A stretch of 64,000 nucleotides of DNA from Vibrio sp. JPW-9-11-11 (GTDB lineage Bacteria > Pseudomonadota > Gammaproteobacteria > Enterobacterales > Vibrionaceae). Below, one piece after another: positions 40,577-50,443 of this stretch. Made by a program: the position numbers and the translations under genes. Below the pieces are notes generated by a model. That model was not told the DNA's origin. It worked only from the letters and a program-made list of their open reading frames with translations, and searched no databases. Numbering within the stretch: the first letter of the stretch is position 1; each line of letters starts with the position of its first letter. The stretch lies in assembly GCF_013369335.1 (NCBI RefSeq), contig NZ_SZQJ01000001.1:122673-186672 (forward strand), given 5' to 3'.

Positions 40577-40613
40577 GATGTCATTGAATTAACGTTGTAA
40601 ATTACTGCTAAAC

Positions 40614-41132
40614 ATGGCTGAGAAACGCAATATTTTCCTTGTTGGCCCTATGGGTGCCGGCAAAAGCACAATTGGTAGACATTTAGCTCAACAGCTTCAT
40701 ATGGAGTTTGTTGACTCGGATACCGTAATTGAAGAGCGCACTGGCGCAGATATCGCTTGGGTATTTGACGTCGAGGGTGAAGAAGGCTTCCGTATTCGCG
40801 AGGAAAAAGTGATTAACGACCTGACCGAAGAGCAAGGCATCGTTCTTGCGACGGGTGGTGGTTCAATCATGAGCAAAGAGAACCGCAATCGCCTTTCTGC
40901 ACGCGGTATCGTTGTTTACCTAGAAACAACGATTGAAAAACAACTTGCTCGAACCAATCGCGACAAGAAGCGTCCATTGCTACAAACTGATAATCCACGT
41001 GAAGTGTTAGAAGCTCTGGCTGAACAACGCAACCCACTTTACGAAGAAATTGCGGATTACACAGTACGTACAGACGATCAAAGTGCAAAAGTGGTAGCCA
41101 ACCAGATCGTAAAAATGCTAGAAGAACGTTAA
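40614..41132 (+). CDS. aroK: Shikimate kinase I
   Basis: AroK, 172 residues, phosphorylates shikimate with ATP. The Walker A motif GPMGAGKST is at 11-19. The shikimate-binding [21 protein letters not shown] and GGGS segments follow. It leads the long conserved run aroK-aroB-damX-dam-rpe-gph-trpS and is 25 bp from aroB. No good Shine-Dalgarno is seen before the ATG, which makes the structured leader upstream of interest. Confidence 0.97.
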   Translation: MAEKRNIFLVGPMGAGKSTIGRHLAQQLHMEFVDSDTVIEERTGADIAWVFDVEGEEGFRIREEKVINDLTEEQGIVLATGGGSIMSKENRNRLSARGIVVYLETTIEKQLARTNRDKKRPLLQTDNPREVLEALAEQRNPLYEEIADYTVRTDDQSAKVVANQIVKMLEER

Positions 41133-41157
41133 GACTTTTAGCAATTGGAGAATACCC

Positions 41158-42246
41158 ATGGAACGGATTACGGTCAGCTTAGATGAGCGTAGCTATCCAA
41201 TCTCAATTGGCGCCGGATTATTTAATGATCCGGCCCACCTTTCTTTCTTAGCGCAGAAACAAAAAGTGGTGGTGATTTCTAATGTCACTGTTGCGCCACT
41301 TTACGCTGACAAAATCCTTTCTCTACTTAACCAACTCGGTTGTGAATCCTCGTTACTGGAACTGCCTGACGGTGAACAATACAAATCACTCGACACCTTC
41401 AATACGGTAATGAGTTACTTATTGGAAGGGAACTTTGCTCGCGATGTGGTTGTGATTGCCCTCGGTGGCGGTGTTATTGGCGACTTAGTCGGTTTCTCTG
41501 CCGCCTGTTACCAACGTGGTGTCGACTTCATCCAGATTCCGACCACATTGCTCTCTCAAGTCGACTCTTCAGTCGGGGGGAAAACCGCCGTCAACCACCC
41601 GCTTGGTAAGAATATGATTGGTGCTTTTTATCAGCCCAAAGCGGTGGTCATTGATACCGATTGTTTGAAAACTCTACCAAAGCGCGAGTTTGCGGCCGGT
41701 ATCGCAGAAGTGATCAAGTATGGCATTATCTACGATGCCGAGTTCTTTGACTGGTTAGAACAAAACCTTGATAAGCTCTACCAACTCGATGAACAGTCGC
41801 TCACCTATGCGATAGCCCGCTGTTGCCAAATTAAAGCAGAAGTCGTGGCGCAAGATGAAAAAGAGTCAGGCATTCGCGCATTGCTGAACCTAGGTCATAC
41901 ATTTGGCCATGCGATTGAAGCTGAGTTGGGTTATGGTAATTGGCTGCACGGTGAGGCGGTTGCTTCTGGCACAGTCATGGCAGCAAAAACGGCTCAGCTT
42001 CAAGGGCTTATCACTGAGCAGCAAGTTGAAAGAATTATCTCTATACTGAAAAGAGCGCAGCTTCCGGTTCATACACCACAGCAGATGTCGTTTGCCGATT
42101 TTATCAAACATATGATGCGCGATAAAAAAGTGTTGTCTGGTGAGTTGCGATTGGTATTGCCGACAAGTATTGGGTCGGCAGACGTAGTGAAAGGCGTGCC
42201 TGAGTCGGTGATCGAACAAGCCATCGATTTCGGACGCGATCTTTAA
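41158..42246 (+). CDS. aroB: 3-dehydroquinate synthase
   Basis: AroB, 362 residues, cyclises DAHP to dehydroquinate using NAD and a metal ion. The NAD/substrate region [16 protein letters not shown], the metal ligand segment [11 protein letters not shown], and [13 protein letters not shown] with metal-binding His are all present. GGAG stands eight bases before the ATG. It is the second gene of the aroK operon, with 84 bp to damX. Confidence 0.98.
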   Translation: MERITVSLDERSYPISIGAGLFNDPAHLSFLAQKQKVVVISNVTVAPLYADKILSLLNQLGCESSLLELPDGEQYKSLDTFNTVMSYLLEGNFARDVVVIALGGGVIGDLVGFSAACYQRGVDFIQIPTTLLSQVDSSVGGKTAVNHPLGKNMIGAFYQPKAVVIDTDCLKTLPKREFAAGIAEVIKYGIIYDAEFFDWLEQNLDKLYQLDEQSLTYAIARCCQIKAEVVAQDEKESGIRALLNLGHTFGHAIEAELGYGNWLHGEAVASGTVMAAKTAQLQGLITEQQVERIISILKRAQLPVHTPQQMSFADFIKHMMRDKKVLSGELRLVLPTSIGSADVVKGVPESVIEQAIDFGRDL

Positions 42247-42330
42247 TCTTATTGTCTGCATTATCAAGCTGTGCTCGTGAGTTTGTTGCGAGCCAGTTTG
42301 CTATTGCTGTTTTGTCATTAGGGTAACGCA

Positions 42331-43815
42331 ATGAGTTTTGCGCATGGTCCACGCGTGTTGGAGTTAGATTCACAAGTCGAATTGCTCGAACGTTTGCGAT
42401 TGCTAACCAATTTCGGCTCAAATCTGGTCACTATCGGTGGTGCAAATGGGGCAGGGAAAACCTGGCTTGCTCAGCACTATCTTGAAGCGTGGGCGCAAGA
42501 TAAGAACCAATCCTTGCTGTTGTGTTATCCCAATCAAAATGATGAGCAACGCCGCTCAACGATCCTCAGTCAGCTCCTTTCTGAGTCGCTGTTTAATCCC
42601 GCCGATTCTCTAGCCGAATCTTTCTCTCGTTTGATGGAAGGGGAGAGCTGTGATGTTCTGATTGTCGTCGACGACGCGCATTTGTTGACGGAGTCGTTTA
42701 TTTCCGAACTATGGATGTTGGTGCTTGAAGCTCAGTTGCAACCGCGTTGGACGGTGAATGTGTTGTTGTTCGCCCAATCAAACAGTCTTGAAGCCTTACT
42801 CACGCGCTTGAGCTATGGACAAGAGCACAAGCCAATAGACCTTGAAATTGAATCACTTAGTCAAGATGAAGCGGATCGTTTTTTTGAACATTTGGTGATT
42901 CGTTTTGTCGAAGATGACATGGAAAAACGAGTACGCAATGCGTATCGTACCGTGGCTCGTAGTCCGGGCGAAATTATGGCGTTAGGGGATCAGAAAGTGG
43001 AAAAAAGGATTATTATCCGCTCAATTGTGGGTTCACCCATCAACATTGCACTGTTAGTGCTGGTTTTGTTGTTGGCGATCGGTGGGGGGTATTGGTGGAT
43101 GATGTCACAGCCTTCGCCTGACGAAACCGCTGAACAGATTAATCAAACTCTCGAGCAAACCGTGATCCCAACTCTGCCAGAGGTCACGCCAACTGAGGAG
43201 CAAGAGGCGAAAATTATCGAGCCCCCTGAAGTGGTCGACCCAACACTGTCAAACGCAGAAGATGACTCGCTGGCTCTGCCCCCTGATGTTACTGAGCAAG
43301 TTGAGAGTGTTGGCAATACCGACGATGACCAACAGCGCGTTGTGATTACGTCGGATGTCGTCGACGCGTTGCTAGAGGGCAAAGCTGAACAAGCCGATAC
43401 CAGTGCGATTGATGACGTGGTCGAACAGTCAATGCAAGCAGACCCTCTCCCTGAGCCGGACGCACAAACGCCAGCCGAAACCTCAGCCGCGGCACAACCT
43501 GTGGTGATTCAGTTTTCCTTTACTAAAGACGAGTTGAAGAGTTTTTCGCCGCGTAGCTACACCTTGCAGTTAGCGGCGGTCCAGTCGCTAGAAGAGGTAC
43601 AGGCATTTATTGATCAATACCAGCTTGCCAACCAAGTGTTTGTTTATCCAACCGTGCGCAATCAAGTGGATTGGTACATCATCACTTACCAAAACTATCC
43701 TACTATCCAAGTCGCCCGTGATGCCGTGCAAGGCCTTTCTGCGCAACTACAGCAGTTAGAACCTTGGGCAAAATCTCTCAGTCAGGTTCAGCGGGAGATC
43801 GACCGGGTCGAGTAA
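42331..43815 (+). CDS. damX: DamX: AAA-type ATPase and SPOR-domain cell-division protein
   Basis: The 494-residue protein has an N-terminal ATPase-like part with Walker A GANGAGKT (37-44) and a Walker-B-like LIVVDDAHLL (110-119), one membrane span at 237-257, a long acidic Pro/Glu-rich periplasmic linker and a C-terminal SPOR domain (about 415-490, SYTLQLAAVQSLEE) that binds denuded glycan at the septum. DamX takes part in division and bile resistance in enterobacteria. Position between aroB and dam is conserved. Confidence 0.95.
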   Translation: MSFAHGPRVLELDSQVELLERLRLLTNFGSNLVTIGGANGAGKTWLAQHYLEAWAQDKNQSLLLCYPNQNDEQRRSTILSQLLSESLFNPADSLAESFSRLMEGESCDVLIVVDDAHLLTESFISELWMLVLEAQLQPRWTVNVLLFAQSNSLEALLTRLSYGQEHKPIDLEIESLSQDEADRFFEHLVIRFVEDDMEKRVRNAYRTVARSPGEIMALGDQKVEKRIIIRSIVGSPINIALLVLVLLLAIGGGYWWMMSQPSPDETAEQINQTLEQTVIPTLPEVTPTEEQEAKIIEPPEVVDPTLSNAEDDSLALPPDVTEQVESVGNTDDDQQRVVITSDVVDALLEGKAEQADTSAIDDVVEQSMQADPLPEPDAQTPAETSAAAQPVVIQFSFTKDELKSFSPRSYTLQLAAVQSLEEVQAFIDQYQLANQVFVYPTVRNQVDWYIITYQNYPTIQVARDAVQGLSAQLQQLEPWAKSLSQVQREIDRVE

Positions 43816-43915
43816 GCGTGCCAAATCCTAACGGCTGCGGAAAATAGCCTGAGATTCGTCGCAAAATATGTTACATTCCGCAGCCTTAATTTGTGGTTGA
43901 TAAATAGAGCAATAA

Positions 43916-44743
43916 ATGAAGAAGCAGCGGGCCTTCCTGAAATGGGCAGGTGGAAAATACGGACTTGTCGAAGATATTCAGCGTCACTTGCCAGAGGCTC
44001 GTAAGCTGGTGGAACCGTTCGTAGGCGCTGGTTCGGTGTTTCTGAATACCGACTATGAACAGTATTTATTGGCGGACATCAACCCAGATTTAATCAATCT
44101 CTACAATCTGCTTAAGCAGAATCCACAACAGTATATCTCAGAAGCGAAGCGTTGGTTTTGTACCGACAACAACCGCAAAGAAGCCTACTTAGATATTCGT
44201 GCCCAGTTCAATGCAACCGATGACGTGATGTATCGTTCGCTCGCTTTCCTCTATATGAACCGTTTTGGCTTCAATGGTTTGTGTCGTTACAACAAAAAAG
44301 GCGGCTTTAACGTTCCTTTCGGTTCGTACAAGAAACCCTACTTTCCTGAGGCTGAGCTGGAGTTTTTCGCAGAGAAAGCCAAAAGAGCAACTTTTGTTTG
44401 TGAAGGGTATCATGAGACGTTTAAACGTGCGCGCAAGGGATGTGTGGTGTACTGCGACCCGCCTTATGCCCCGTTGTCGACCACCGCTAACTTTACTTCC
44501 TATGCTGGGAATGGCTTCAGTTTAGATGACCAAGCCGCGCTGGCTGATGTGGCGGAAAAAGCCGCGCAGCAGCGGAGTATTCCGGTATTGATCTCTAACC
44601 ACGATACCACCTTAACCCGTCGTCTCTATCATGGCGCTGAACTGAATGTGGTCAAAGTGAAACGGACTATCAGTCGTAACGGTGCCGGGCGCAACAAAGT
44701 CGATGAACTTCTCGCACTATTTAAGCCCGCAGACGACAAATAA
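43916..44743 (+). CDS. dam: DNA adenine methyltransferase
   Basis: Dam, 275 residues, methylates adenine in GATC and so marks strands for mismatch repair and times initiation; it is essential in Vibrio cholerae because of the second chromosome. The SAM motif LVEPFVGAGSVFLN lies at 31-44 and the catalytic DPPY at 181-184, the same numbering as the Escherichia coli enzyme. The start MKKQRAFLKWAGGKYGL is canonical. It lies 100 bp after damX. Confidence 0.98.
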   Translation: MKKQRAFLKWAGGKYGLVEDIQRHLPEARKLVEPFVGAGSVFLNTDYEQYLLADINPDLINLYNLLKQNPQQYISEAKRWFCTDNNRKEAYLDIRAQFNATDDVMYRSLAFLYMNRFGFNGLCRYNKKGGFNVPFGSYKKPYFPEAELEFFAEKAKRATFVCEGYHETFKRARKGCVVYCDPPYAPLSTTANFTSYAGNGFSLDDQAALADVAEKAAQQRSIPVLISNHDTTLTRRLYHGAELNVVKVKRTISRNGAGRNKVDELLALFKPADDK

Positions 44744-44864
44744 TCACATTTCCTCACGCTTGGCTATATTCTTCCCGCTAGCTTAGGTAGAATTGCGCGC
44801 AAAATACTCTGTATAGAGTGTCTGTGTTGTGTGCAATGAAGCCAATTATTACTAGAGGTCAGGT

Positions 44865-45536
44865 ATGAAAGATTTCCTTATCGCTCCATCAATTCTGTCT
44901 GCGGATATGGCTCGCCTTGGCGAGGATGTGGAGAAAGTTCTCGCAGCGGGAGCGGACGTGGTTCACTTTGATGTGATGGACAACCACTATGTGCCTAACC
45001 TGACTTTTGGTGCACCCATTTGTCAGGCTCTGCGTGATTATGGTATTACCGCACCAATTGATGTTCACCTGATGGTCAAACCGGTCGATCGCATTATCCC
45101 GGATTTCGCCAAAGCGGGGGCGTCTATGATCACCTTCCACATTGAAGCTTCAGAACACGTTGACCGTACCTTGCAACTGATCAAAGAGCACGGCTGTAAA
45201 GCGGGTGTTGTGCTTAACCCAGCCACGCCTCTGTCACATCTTGAGTTCATCATGGATAAAGTAGACATGATTCTACTGATGTCGGTTAACCCAGGTTTCG
45301 GTGGGCAGTCTTTCATTCCAAAGACTCTTGATAAGCTACGCGCTGTACGCAAGATGATTGATGAATCGGGTCGCGATATTCGTCTAGAAATCGATGGTGG
45401 CGTTAAAGTGGATAACATCAAAGAGATCGCTGAAGCGGGCGCGGATATGTTTGTCGCGGGTTCGGCTATCTTCAATCAACCGGATTACAAACAAGTGATT
45501 GACCAAATGCGTGAGCAGTTGGCACAGGTAAAATAG
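44865..45536 (+). CDS. rpe: Ribulose-phosphate 3-epimerase
   Basis: Rpe, 223 residues, a TIM-barrel enzyme that interconverts ribulose 5-phosphate and xylulose 5-phosphate in the pentose phosphate pathway. [30 protein letters not shown] with metal-binding His and Asp, and [11 protein letters not shown] are conserved. AGAGG precedes the ATG. It is five bases from gph, so the two are probably coupled. Confidence 0.98.
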   Translation: MKDFLIAPSILSADMARLGEDVEKVLAAGADVVHFDVMDNHYVPNLTFGAPICQALRDYGITAPIDVHLMVKPVDRIIPDFAKAGASMITFHIEASEHVDRTLQLIKEHGCKAGVVLNPATPLSHLEFIMDKVDMILLMSVNPGFGGQSFIPKTLDKLRAVRKMIDESGRDIRLEIDGGVKVDNIKEIAEAGADMFVAGSAIFNQPDYKQVIDQMREQLAQVK

Positions 45537-45541
45537 TATCA

Positions 45542-46222
45542 ATGAGTAATATAAAACTAATCGCTTTTGATTTGGACGGCACGCTGCTTGATAGTGTGCC
45601 TGATCTCGCCATTGCTGCGGATCAAGCCGCTCAAGCGCTAGGGTACCCAGCAGTTTCAGAGCAGCAGGTGCGGGATTACGTTGGCAATGGCGCCGACGTG
45701 TTGATTGGCCGCTCGCTGAGCCGCAGCTTAACCGTCGACCCAAGCTTGTCCCCTGAATTACTGACCAAAGCGCGTCAGCTGTTCGACGATTACTATGAGC
45801 AAAGTGGCCACAAGCTGAGTCACCTTTATCCAGCGGTGAAAGAGACTTTGGCCGAACTCCACCAGGCGGGTTTTACGCTTGCCTTAGTGACCAATAAACC
45901 GTCGAAGTTCGTGCCGGATGTGCTTGCTAAACACGGCATTGACCAATACTTTTCTGATGTGATTGGTGGCGATACTTTCGCTGAGAAAAAACCCAACCCG
46001 ATGGCACTCAACTGGTTGCTTGAAAAGCACGATTGTCAGCCAAGTGAAATGCTGATGGTCGGGGACTCGAGCAACGACATTAAAGCGGCGAAAAATGCCG
46101 GTTGTCGTTCGTTTGGTCTGACTTACGGCTACAACCACGGTGAGCCGATCGCTGATTCACAGCCAGACTTTGTCGCCGATAGCATTGCTGAACTGGTCGA
46201 TGCCGTCGCGGTTTGCGCCTAA
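45542..46222 (+). CDS. gph: Phosphoglycolate phosphatase
   Basis: Gph, 226 residues, a HAD-family phosphatase that removes 2-phosphoglycolate, a product of DNA-end repair. The catalytic DLDGTLLDSVPDL (9-21), the LALVTNKPSKFV motif and the C-terminal VGDSSNDIKAAKNAG loop are intact. It lies between rpe and trpS in the dam operon; a strong terminator follows. Confidence 0.97.
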   Translation: MSNIKLIAFDLDGTLLDSVPDLAIAADQAAQALGYPAVSEQQVRDYVGNGADVLIGRSLSRSLTVDPSLSPELLTKARQLFDDYYEQSGHKLSHLYPAVKETLAELHQAGFTLALVTNKPSKFVPDVLAKHGIDQYFSDVIGGDTFAEKKPNPMALNWLLEKHDCQPSEMLMVGDSSNDIKAAKNAGCRSFGLTYGYNHGEPIADSQPDFVADSIAELVDAVAVCA

Positions 46223-46270
46223 CGGCGACAAAAGATCTTCCAAAATACTCGTTAATGAGTACACTGAGGA

Positions 46271-46300
46271 AACCGCGCGCACCGAGCAGCGCGGTTTTTT
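46271..46300 (+). terminator. Terminator after gph
   Basis: An 8-bp GC-rich stem AACCGCGC / GCGCGGTT with a ten-base loop is followed by six T. trpS behind it needs readthrough or its own promoter. Confidence 0.85.
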
Positions 46301-46335
46301 ACTATTAATCTTAAGAAGTCAAAGGAATCATTCTA

Positions 46336-47373
46336 ATGAGCAAACCCATTGTATTGAGTGGTGTTCAACCGTCAGGTGAACTAAGTATCGGTAACTACTT
46401 GGGTGCTCTACGTCAATGGCAGCAGATGCAAGACGATTATGATTGCCAGTACTGTGTGGTTGACCTGCACGCGATTACGGTTCGCCAAGATCCTAAAGCG
46501 CTGCATGAAGCCACACTTGATGCCTTGGCAATTTGTCTCGCAGTTGGTGTTGATCCGCAAAAGAGCACGCTTTTTGTTCAGTCACACGTACCAGAGCATG
46601 CTCAACTTGGTTGGCTTCTTAACTGCTATACCCAGATGGGTGAACTGAGCCGTATGACTCAGTTTAAAGACAAGTCAGCACGCTACTCGAAAGACGCGTC
46701 GAGCCAATTCGGTGATGTGAACGTAGGTTTGTTTGACTACCCAGTGCTAATGGCAGCCGATATCCTACTCTACGGTGCGCACCAAGTGCCAGTAGGCAGT
46801 GACCAGAAGCAGCACTTAGAGCTCGCGCGTGATGTAGCTAACCGCTTTAACAACATCTACTCGCCAGAGCAGCCAATCTTTCAAGTACCAGAGCCGTACA
46901 TTCCAACGGTCAATGCGCGTGTCATGAGCTTGCAAGATGCGACTAAGAAGATGTCTAAGTCTGACGATAACCGTAAGAACGTGATTACTCTGCTGGAAGA
47001 GCCTAAGTCGATCATCAAGAAGATCAACAAAGCGCAAACCGATACTGAGACACCACCACGTATTGCCCACGACTGGGATAGTAAAGCGGGTATCTCGAAC
47101 CTAATGGGACTCTATTCAGCGGCGACGGGTAAGAGCTTTGAAGAGATTGAAGCTCAGTACCAAGGCGTAGAAATGTATGGTCCATTTAAGAAAGACGTCG
47201 GTGAAGCCGTGGTTGCCATGCTAGAGCCTATCCAAGCGGAATACCATCGCATTCGTGAAGACCGTGCATACATGGATCAAGTGATGAAGCAGGGCGCAGA
47301 AAAAGCCTCGGCTCGTGCAGCGGAAACACTCAAGAAAGCTTACCAAGCGGTTGGGTTTGTCGCTCGCCCATAA
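46336..47373 (+). CDS. trpS: Tryptophanyl-tRNA synthetase
   Basis: TrpS, 345 residues, a class I synthetase. The HIGH-like motif is [12 protein letters not shown] near residues 10-21, and the second signature is [17 protein letters not shown]-like sequence ends are absent as normal for the short bacterial form. AAAGGAA precedes the ATG. The short distance to gph is conserved in enterobacteria and vibrios. Confidence 0.98.
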   Translation: MSKPIVLSGVQPSGELSIGNYLGALRQWQQMQDDYDCQYCVVDLHAITVRQDPKALHEATLDALAICLAVGVDPQKSTLFVQSHVPEHAQLGWLLNCYTQMGELSRMTQFKDKSARYSKDASSQFGDVNVGLFDYPVLMAADILLYGAHQVPVGSDQKQHLELARDVANRFNNIYSPEQPIFQVPEPYIPTVNARVMSLQDATKKMSKSDDNRKNVITLLEEPKSIIKKINKAQTDTETPPRIAHDWDSKAGISNLMGLYSAATGKSFEEIEAQYQGVEMYGPFKKDVGEAVVAMLEPIQAEYHRIREDRAYMDQVMKQGAEKASARAAETLKKAYQAVGFVARP

Positions 47374-47395
47374 GTCACTCTCTGTTGAAGAGAAT

Positions 47396-47425
47396 AAAAG
47401 CGGACTCTTTGGAGTCCGCTTTTTC
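47396..47425 (+). terminator. Terminator of trpS
   Basis: An 11-bp stem (AAAGCGGACTC and its complement around four bases) is followed by five T; it also separates trpS from the converging trmL. Confidence 0.93.
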
Positions 47426-47436
47426 GTTTTGCGATA

Positions 47437-47913
47437 TTATTGGGCGCCTGCAAATCCCATTTGACGCCAAGCTTCAAAAGCAATAATCGCTACCGCATTC
47501 GACAAGTTAAGGCTGCGCGCGTCTGGCATCATTGGAATGCGAATACGCTGCTCCATGGGCATGCTTTCAATCAACTCGGCGGGTAAACCGCGGGTTTCCG
47601 GACCAAATAGCAGTACGTCGCCTTTTTGGAATGCCGCATCGACATGGTGACCAGTGGTTTTAGTGGTGCAGGCGAAAATGCGATACGTTTCTCGCTCTGC
47701 GGCTAAGTAATCCAGAAAGGCTTGATAGCTTTTATGTCGAGTAACTCGTGCTAAATCGTGATAATCAAGGCCCGCGCGACGGACCTTTTTCTCTTCTAAG
47801 TCGAACCCTAGTGGTTCAATGAGATGCAAGTTAGCCCCACAGTTGGCACACAAACGGATAATATTCCCGGTGTTGGGTGCGATTTCAGGCTCATACAGCG
47901 CAATATCAAACAT
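47437..47913 (-). CDS. trmL: tRNA (cytidine/uridine-2'-O-)-methyltransferase TrmL
   Basis: TrmL, 158 residues, a small SPOUT-family enzyme that 2'-O-methylates position 34 of two leucine tRNAs. The trefoil-knot parts are [18 protein letters not shown] near the start, FGPETRGLP in the middle and [19 protein letters not shown] at the end. Size and motifs exclude the longer TrmH or RlmB. It stands alone, converging on trpS. Confidence 0.96.
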   Translation of the reverse strand: MFDIALYEPEIAPNTGNIIRLCANCGANLHLIEPLGFDLEEKKVRRAGLDYHDLARVTRHKSYQAFLDYLAAERETYRIFACTTKTTGHHVDAAFQKGDVLLFGPETRGLPAELIESMPMEQRIRIPMMPDARSLNLSNAVAIIAFEAWRQMGFAGAQ

Positions 47914-48017
47914 AATGTGCTTCTTTTGGTTAGGAGTTGAGGCCGCTAAGTATAAGGTATAAGGCGGTAAACCAACACCGCCAAGTGTTCTCTAGCGCTT
48001 TAACTATCGCTATGGGC

Positions 48018-48187
48018 ATTGATACCAAACAGCATAAATACCTGTTCATTCTTGCTGGTTAAAATCACTGACAGCGTCGTTATAGATTTTGTAGGTAGGT
48101 CAACGAGCTAGCTGCAATCTATGCCTTGCTCTGAGCGATTTTTCCTGGGCAATTATCTGCTCACCTATTTATCCCGTTTGGTATGAG
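48018..48187. mobile_element. About 170-bp palindromic MITE-like element overlapping the 3' end of cpxA
   Basis: The left end (48018-48040, ATTGATACCAAACAG...) and right end (48166-48187, ...GTTTGGTATGA) are inverted copies with about four to six mismatches in 23. Inward, the arms remain similar for about 70 bases each and close with ATAGATT (48082-48088) and AATCTAT (48116-48122), so the whole element is a large imperfect hairpin. It has no open frame. An exact copy of the left-end 23-mer occurs at 32363-32385. Confidence 0.72.
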
Positions 48188-49573
48188 CGGCAACTTGATT
48201 TCGACTCGCAGACCGCCAAGTGGGCTCCGACTCGCGCTGATGTGGCCACAATGTTGGCGAATGGCATTTTCGGTGATGGTTAACCCTAGTCCCGTCCCGC
48301 CGCTGTGCCTGTCACGCGCGGTTGAAACGCGGTAGAAAGGCCTAAAGATAGCATCAAGTTCGTGTTCTGCTACGCCTTCCCCATTATCGTCGACATGGAT
48401 CACGACCTGTTGGTCTGATTCAATAAACTCGACTTGGACTCGATCCTGACTGTAGCAAATTGCGTTGCGTACAACATTGTCGAGTGCACTCATCAGCAGT
48501 TTGGGGTTGCCCGAAATAGCGCGCTCGGGAATCGGTGTGTAGGTCAGGGTTTTATTGACTTGCTCGGCTTCGAACTGAGCGTCGGATAAAATCGCTTCCC
48601 ACAAACTGCTCATCGGTTGCTGCTCTCGAGTTTGGTGGCTATCCACTTGCATGCGAGATAGCTCGAGCAGCTCAGCGATCATCTGCTCTAAACGCTGCGC
48701 TTCGGTGTCGATTCGAGTTAACTCAGGGCTCTCTCCTTGTTTACGTGTGGCCAGGGCGTTGGCCATTCTGAGTCTGGTCAGTGGCGAGCGCAGTTCATGA
48801 GAGATATCAGACAGCAGTCGCTGCTGGCCTCCAATCATTTGATTTACTGCCTCGACCATCTGGTTGAAGCTCGCACCGGCTTGACGAAATTCGCTGGTGC
48901 CTTTTTCCAGTTCGGGATCGGCCACAAATTCGCCCTTTGCGACTCGTTGAGCGGCTCGCTCGAGTTTGCGTGCGGGCTGACTGAGTGCCCAAGCCAGCCA
49001 AAGCAGTAGCGGAGTGCTGACCAACATGACAGCAAACAGCAACTGAAATGGTTTATCAAACATCCTGAGCAAAAACGGTGGAGGTTGATTCCATTTGACG
49101 CCAACGTAGAACAACAGTTCTTGCTCGGCCAACTTAATCGGTAGCGGACCGGCCAACATATACTGTCCATAGAGTTTCTGTTTCGGTGGGCCGAGTAAGT
49201 CGACGCTGGTTATAAAGTTTTGTAGCGCACGGTAGCGGAAATCTTTGCGCTCGTTGATGGTGATAATGTTGCCTTCTAGATCGGTCATCATAAAGCTTGG
49301 TCGATCATCGCGGTTATGGCGGTCATCTCGACCTGAGCGCCTTGGACCTTCTAGCTGAACGAGTATTCGCGCTAGATTACTTTCATTGGCATAGCGGGAT
49401 TCAATGCTGCTTTTTACCTCCTCTAGACGCTGAAAGTGGTCACTGGGAATATCTCGCGCTTTGCGTGGATCTAGATGGGGCAGTAATAAAACGGCGAACA
49501 ACACCAACAACATGGTGAGCCAAAAGATGGCAAAAATACGCCCGTAGAGACTGGTGATTTTAGGCAAACGCAT
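48161..49573 (-). CDS. cpxA: Envelope stress sensor histidine kinase CpxA
   Basis: CpxA, 470 residues, senses misfolded envelope proteins and phosphorylates CpxR. It has two membrane spans (about 12-30 and 165-190) around a periplasmic sensor, a HAMP domain (LSQPARKLERAAQRVAKG), the phosphorylated His in SDISHELRSPLTRLR, and ATPase motifs ENIV-like NVVRNAICYS, DNGEGV and GGTGLGLTI. The ATG at 49573 shares its A with the cpxR stop (TGATG), and GAGGA lies six bases upstream. Its last seven residues (IPNGINR) and stop are encoded by the terminal repeat of a MITE-like element, so the natural C-terminus may have been replaced. Confidence 0.95.
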   Translation of the reverse strand: MRLPKITSLYGRIFAIFWLTMLLVLFAVLLLPHLDPRKARDIPSDHFQRLEEVKSSIESRYANESNLARILVQLEGPRRSGRDDRHNRDDRPSFMMTDLEGNIITINERKDFRYRALQNFITSVDLLGPPKQKLYGQYMLAGPLPIKLAEQELLFYVGVKWNQPPPFLLRMFDKPFQLLFAVMLVSTPLLLWLAWALSQPARKLERAAQRVAKGEFVADPELEKGTSEFRQAGASFNQMVEAVNQMIGGQQRLLSDISHELRSPLTRLRMANALATRKQGESPELTRIDTEAQRLEQMIAELLELSRMQVDSHQTREQQPMSSLWEAILSDAQFEAEQVNKTLTYTPIPERAISGNPKLLMSALDNVVRNAICYSQDRVQVEFIESDQQVVIHVDDNGEGVAEHELDAIFRPFYRVSTARDRHSGGTGLGLTITENAIRQHCGHISASRSPLGGLRVEIKLPLIPNGINR

Positions 49574-50259
49574 CAAATTTCCTCGACCAGTAGGTAGCCG
49601 CGACCACGTAGCGTTTTAATTCGGGGCTTTCCGTCGGCTCGCTCAGGTAGCTTTTTACGTAAATTAGACACATGCATATCAATCGCACGGTCGAAAGCGG
49701 CAAGTCTCTTACCGAGCACGTCGAGACTGAGCACCTCTTTCGTTAAGGTTTGACCTGGATTTTGGACAAAGTGGCTCAGTAGTGCAAACTCCGTGGTGGT
49801 CAGTTCGATGAGTTCACCTTGGCAATACGCTTCCTGTTTACCCGGATAGATGTGAATATCCTGATAGACAATACCGTCACTGTGCTTATTGGTTTTAGAG
49901 GTTTGCGTTCGTCTTAGTATGGCTCGGATTCTTGCCAGCAGCTCACGGTCGCTGAAAGGTTTGGGAAGGTAGTCATCGGCTCCAAGCTCAAGCCCTATCA
50001 CGCGGTCAATTTCTTCCCCTTTCGCGGTCAGCATCAGTACCGGGGTTTGCCAGGTCTCACGCAACCGTTTGAGGGTTTCCATGCCGTTGAGTTTGGGCAT
50101 CATCACATCGAGTAGAATCAGGTCGATGCTGTCACTGAGCATCGCTAAGCCTTGTTCACCATCATTAGCTTCAGATACCTCAAATCCCTCAAATGAAAGG
50201 ACCTCGTTAAGCAGCGCGGTTAGCTCGGTATCGTCATCAATCAATAATATATGGGCCAT
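49573..50259 (-). CDS. cpxR: Envelope stress response regulator CpxR
   Basis: CpxR, 228 residues, OmpR family: a receiver domain with acidic pocket Asp8-Asp10 (LLIDDD) and phosphorylated Asp51 in LILLDVMMPKLNG, then a winged-helix DNA-binding domain (ELTTTEFALLSHFVQNPG, LRGRGYLL). ATG 50259 matches the family start; the frame upstream to 50289 is unlikely. It is first in cpxR-cpxA and diverges from cpxP; a perfect GTAAA-N5-GTAAA box lies in the 184-bp gap, as for the autoregulated cpx locus in enterobacteria. Confidence 0.97.
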   Translation of the reverse strand: MAHILLIDDDTELTALLNEVLSFEGFEVSEANDGEQGLAMLSDSIDLILLDVMMPKLNGMETLKRLRETWQTPVLMLTAKGEEIDRVIGLELGADDYLPKPFSDRELLARIRAILRRTQTSKTNKHSDGIVYQDIHIYPGKQEAYCQGELIELTTTEFALLSHFVQNPGQTLTKEVLSLDVLGKRLAAFDRAIDMHVSNLRKKLPERADGKPRIKTLRGRGYLLVEEI

Positions 50260-50334
50260 AGTAGACTCTCTCGCTAATTCGATCATCAACAGTTTACTGT
50301 GAAAAGAGTGCTTGATTTAGCCTTAATAGCTCTC

Positions 50335-50349
50335 TTTACGATTCTTTAC
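50335..50349. promoter_or_regulatory. CpxR box between cpxRA and cpxP
   Basis: TTTACGATTCTTTAC reads on the other strand as GTAAA-N5-GTAAA, the exact CpxR consensus. Two more single TTTAC half-sites occur at 50293-50297 and 50366-50370. Confidence 0.8.
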
Positions 50350-50443
50350 GCTCATTAAACGTTGCTTTACATAACAAGTCGTATTCTACACTCAAGCGCT
50401 GTGAAGACAGCTCATTCAACAGACAAATTTGAAGGGTTCGATT

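Noticed and set aside
44793..44819. Palindromes TTGCGCGCAA and ACTCT-GTAT-AGAGT before rpe as a regulatory site
   Set aside because: Short, of common composition, and not matched to a regulator or promoter spacing.
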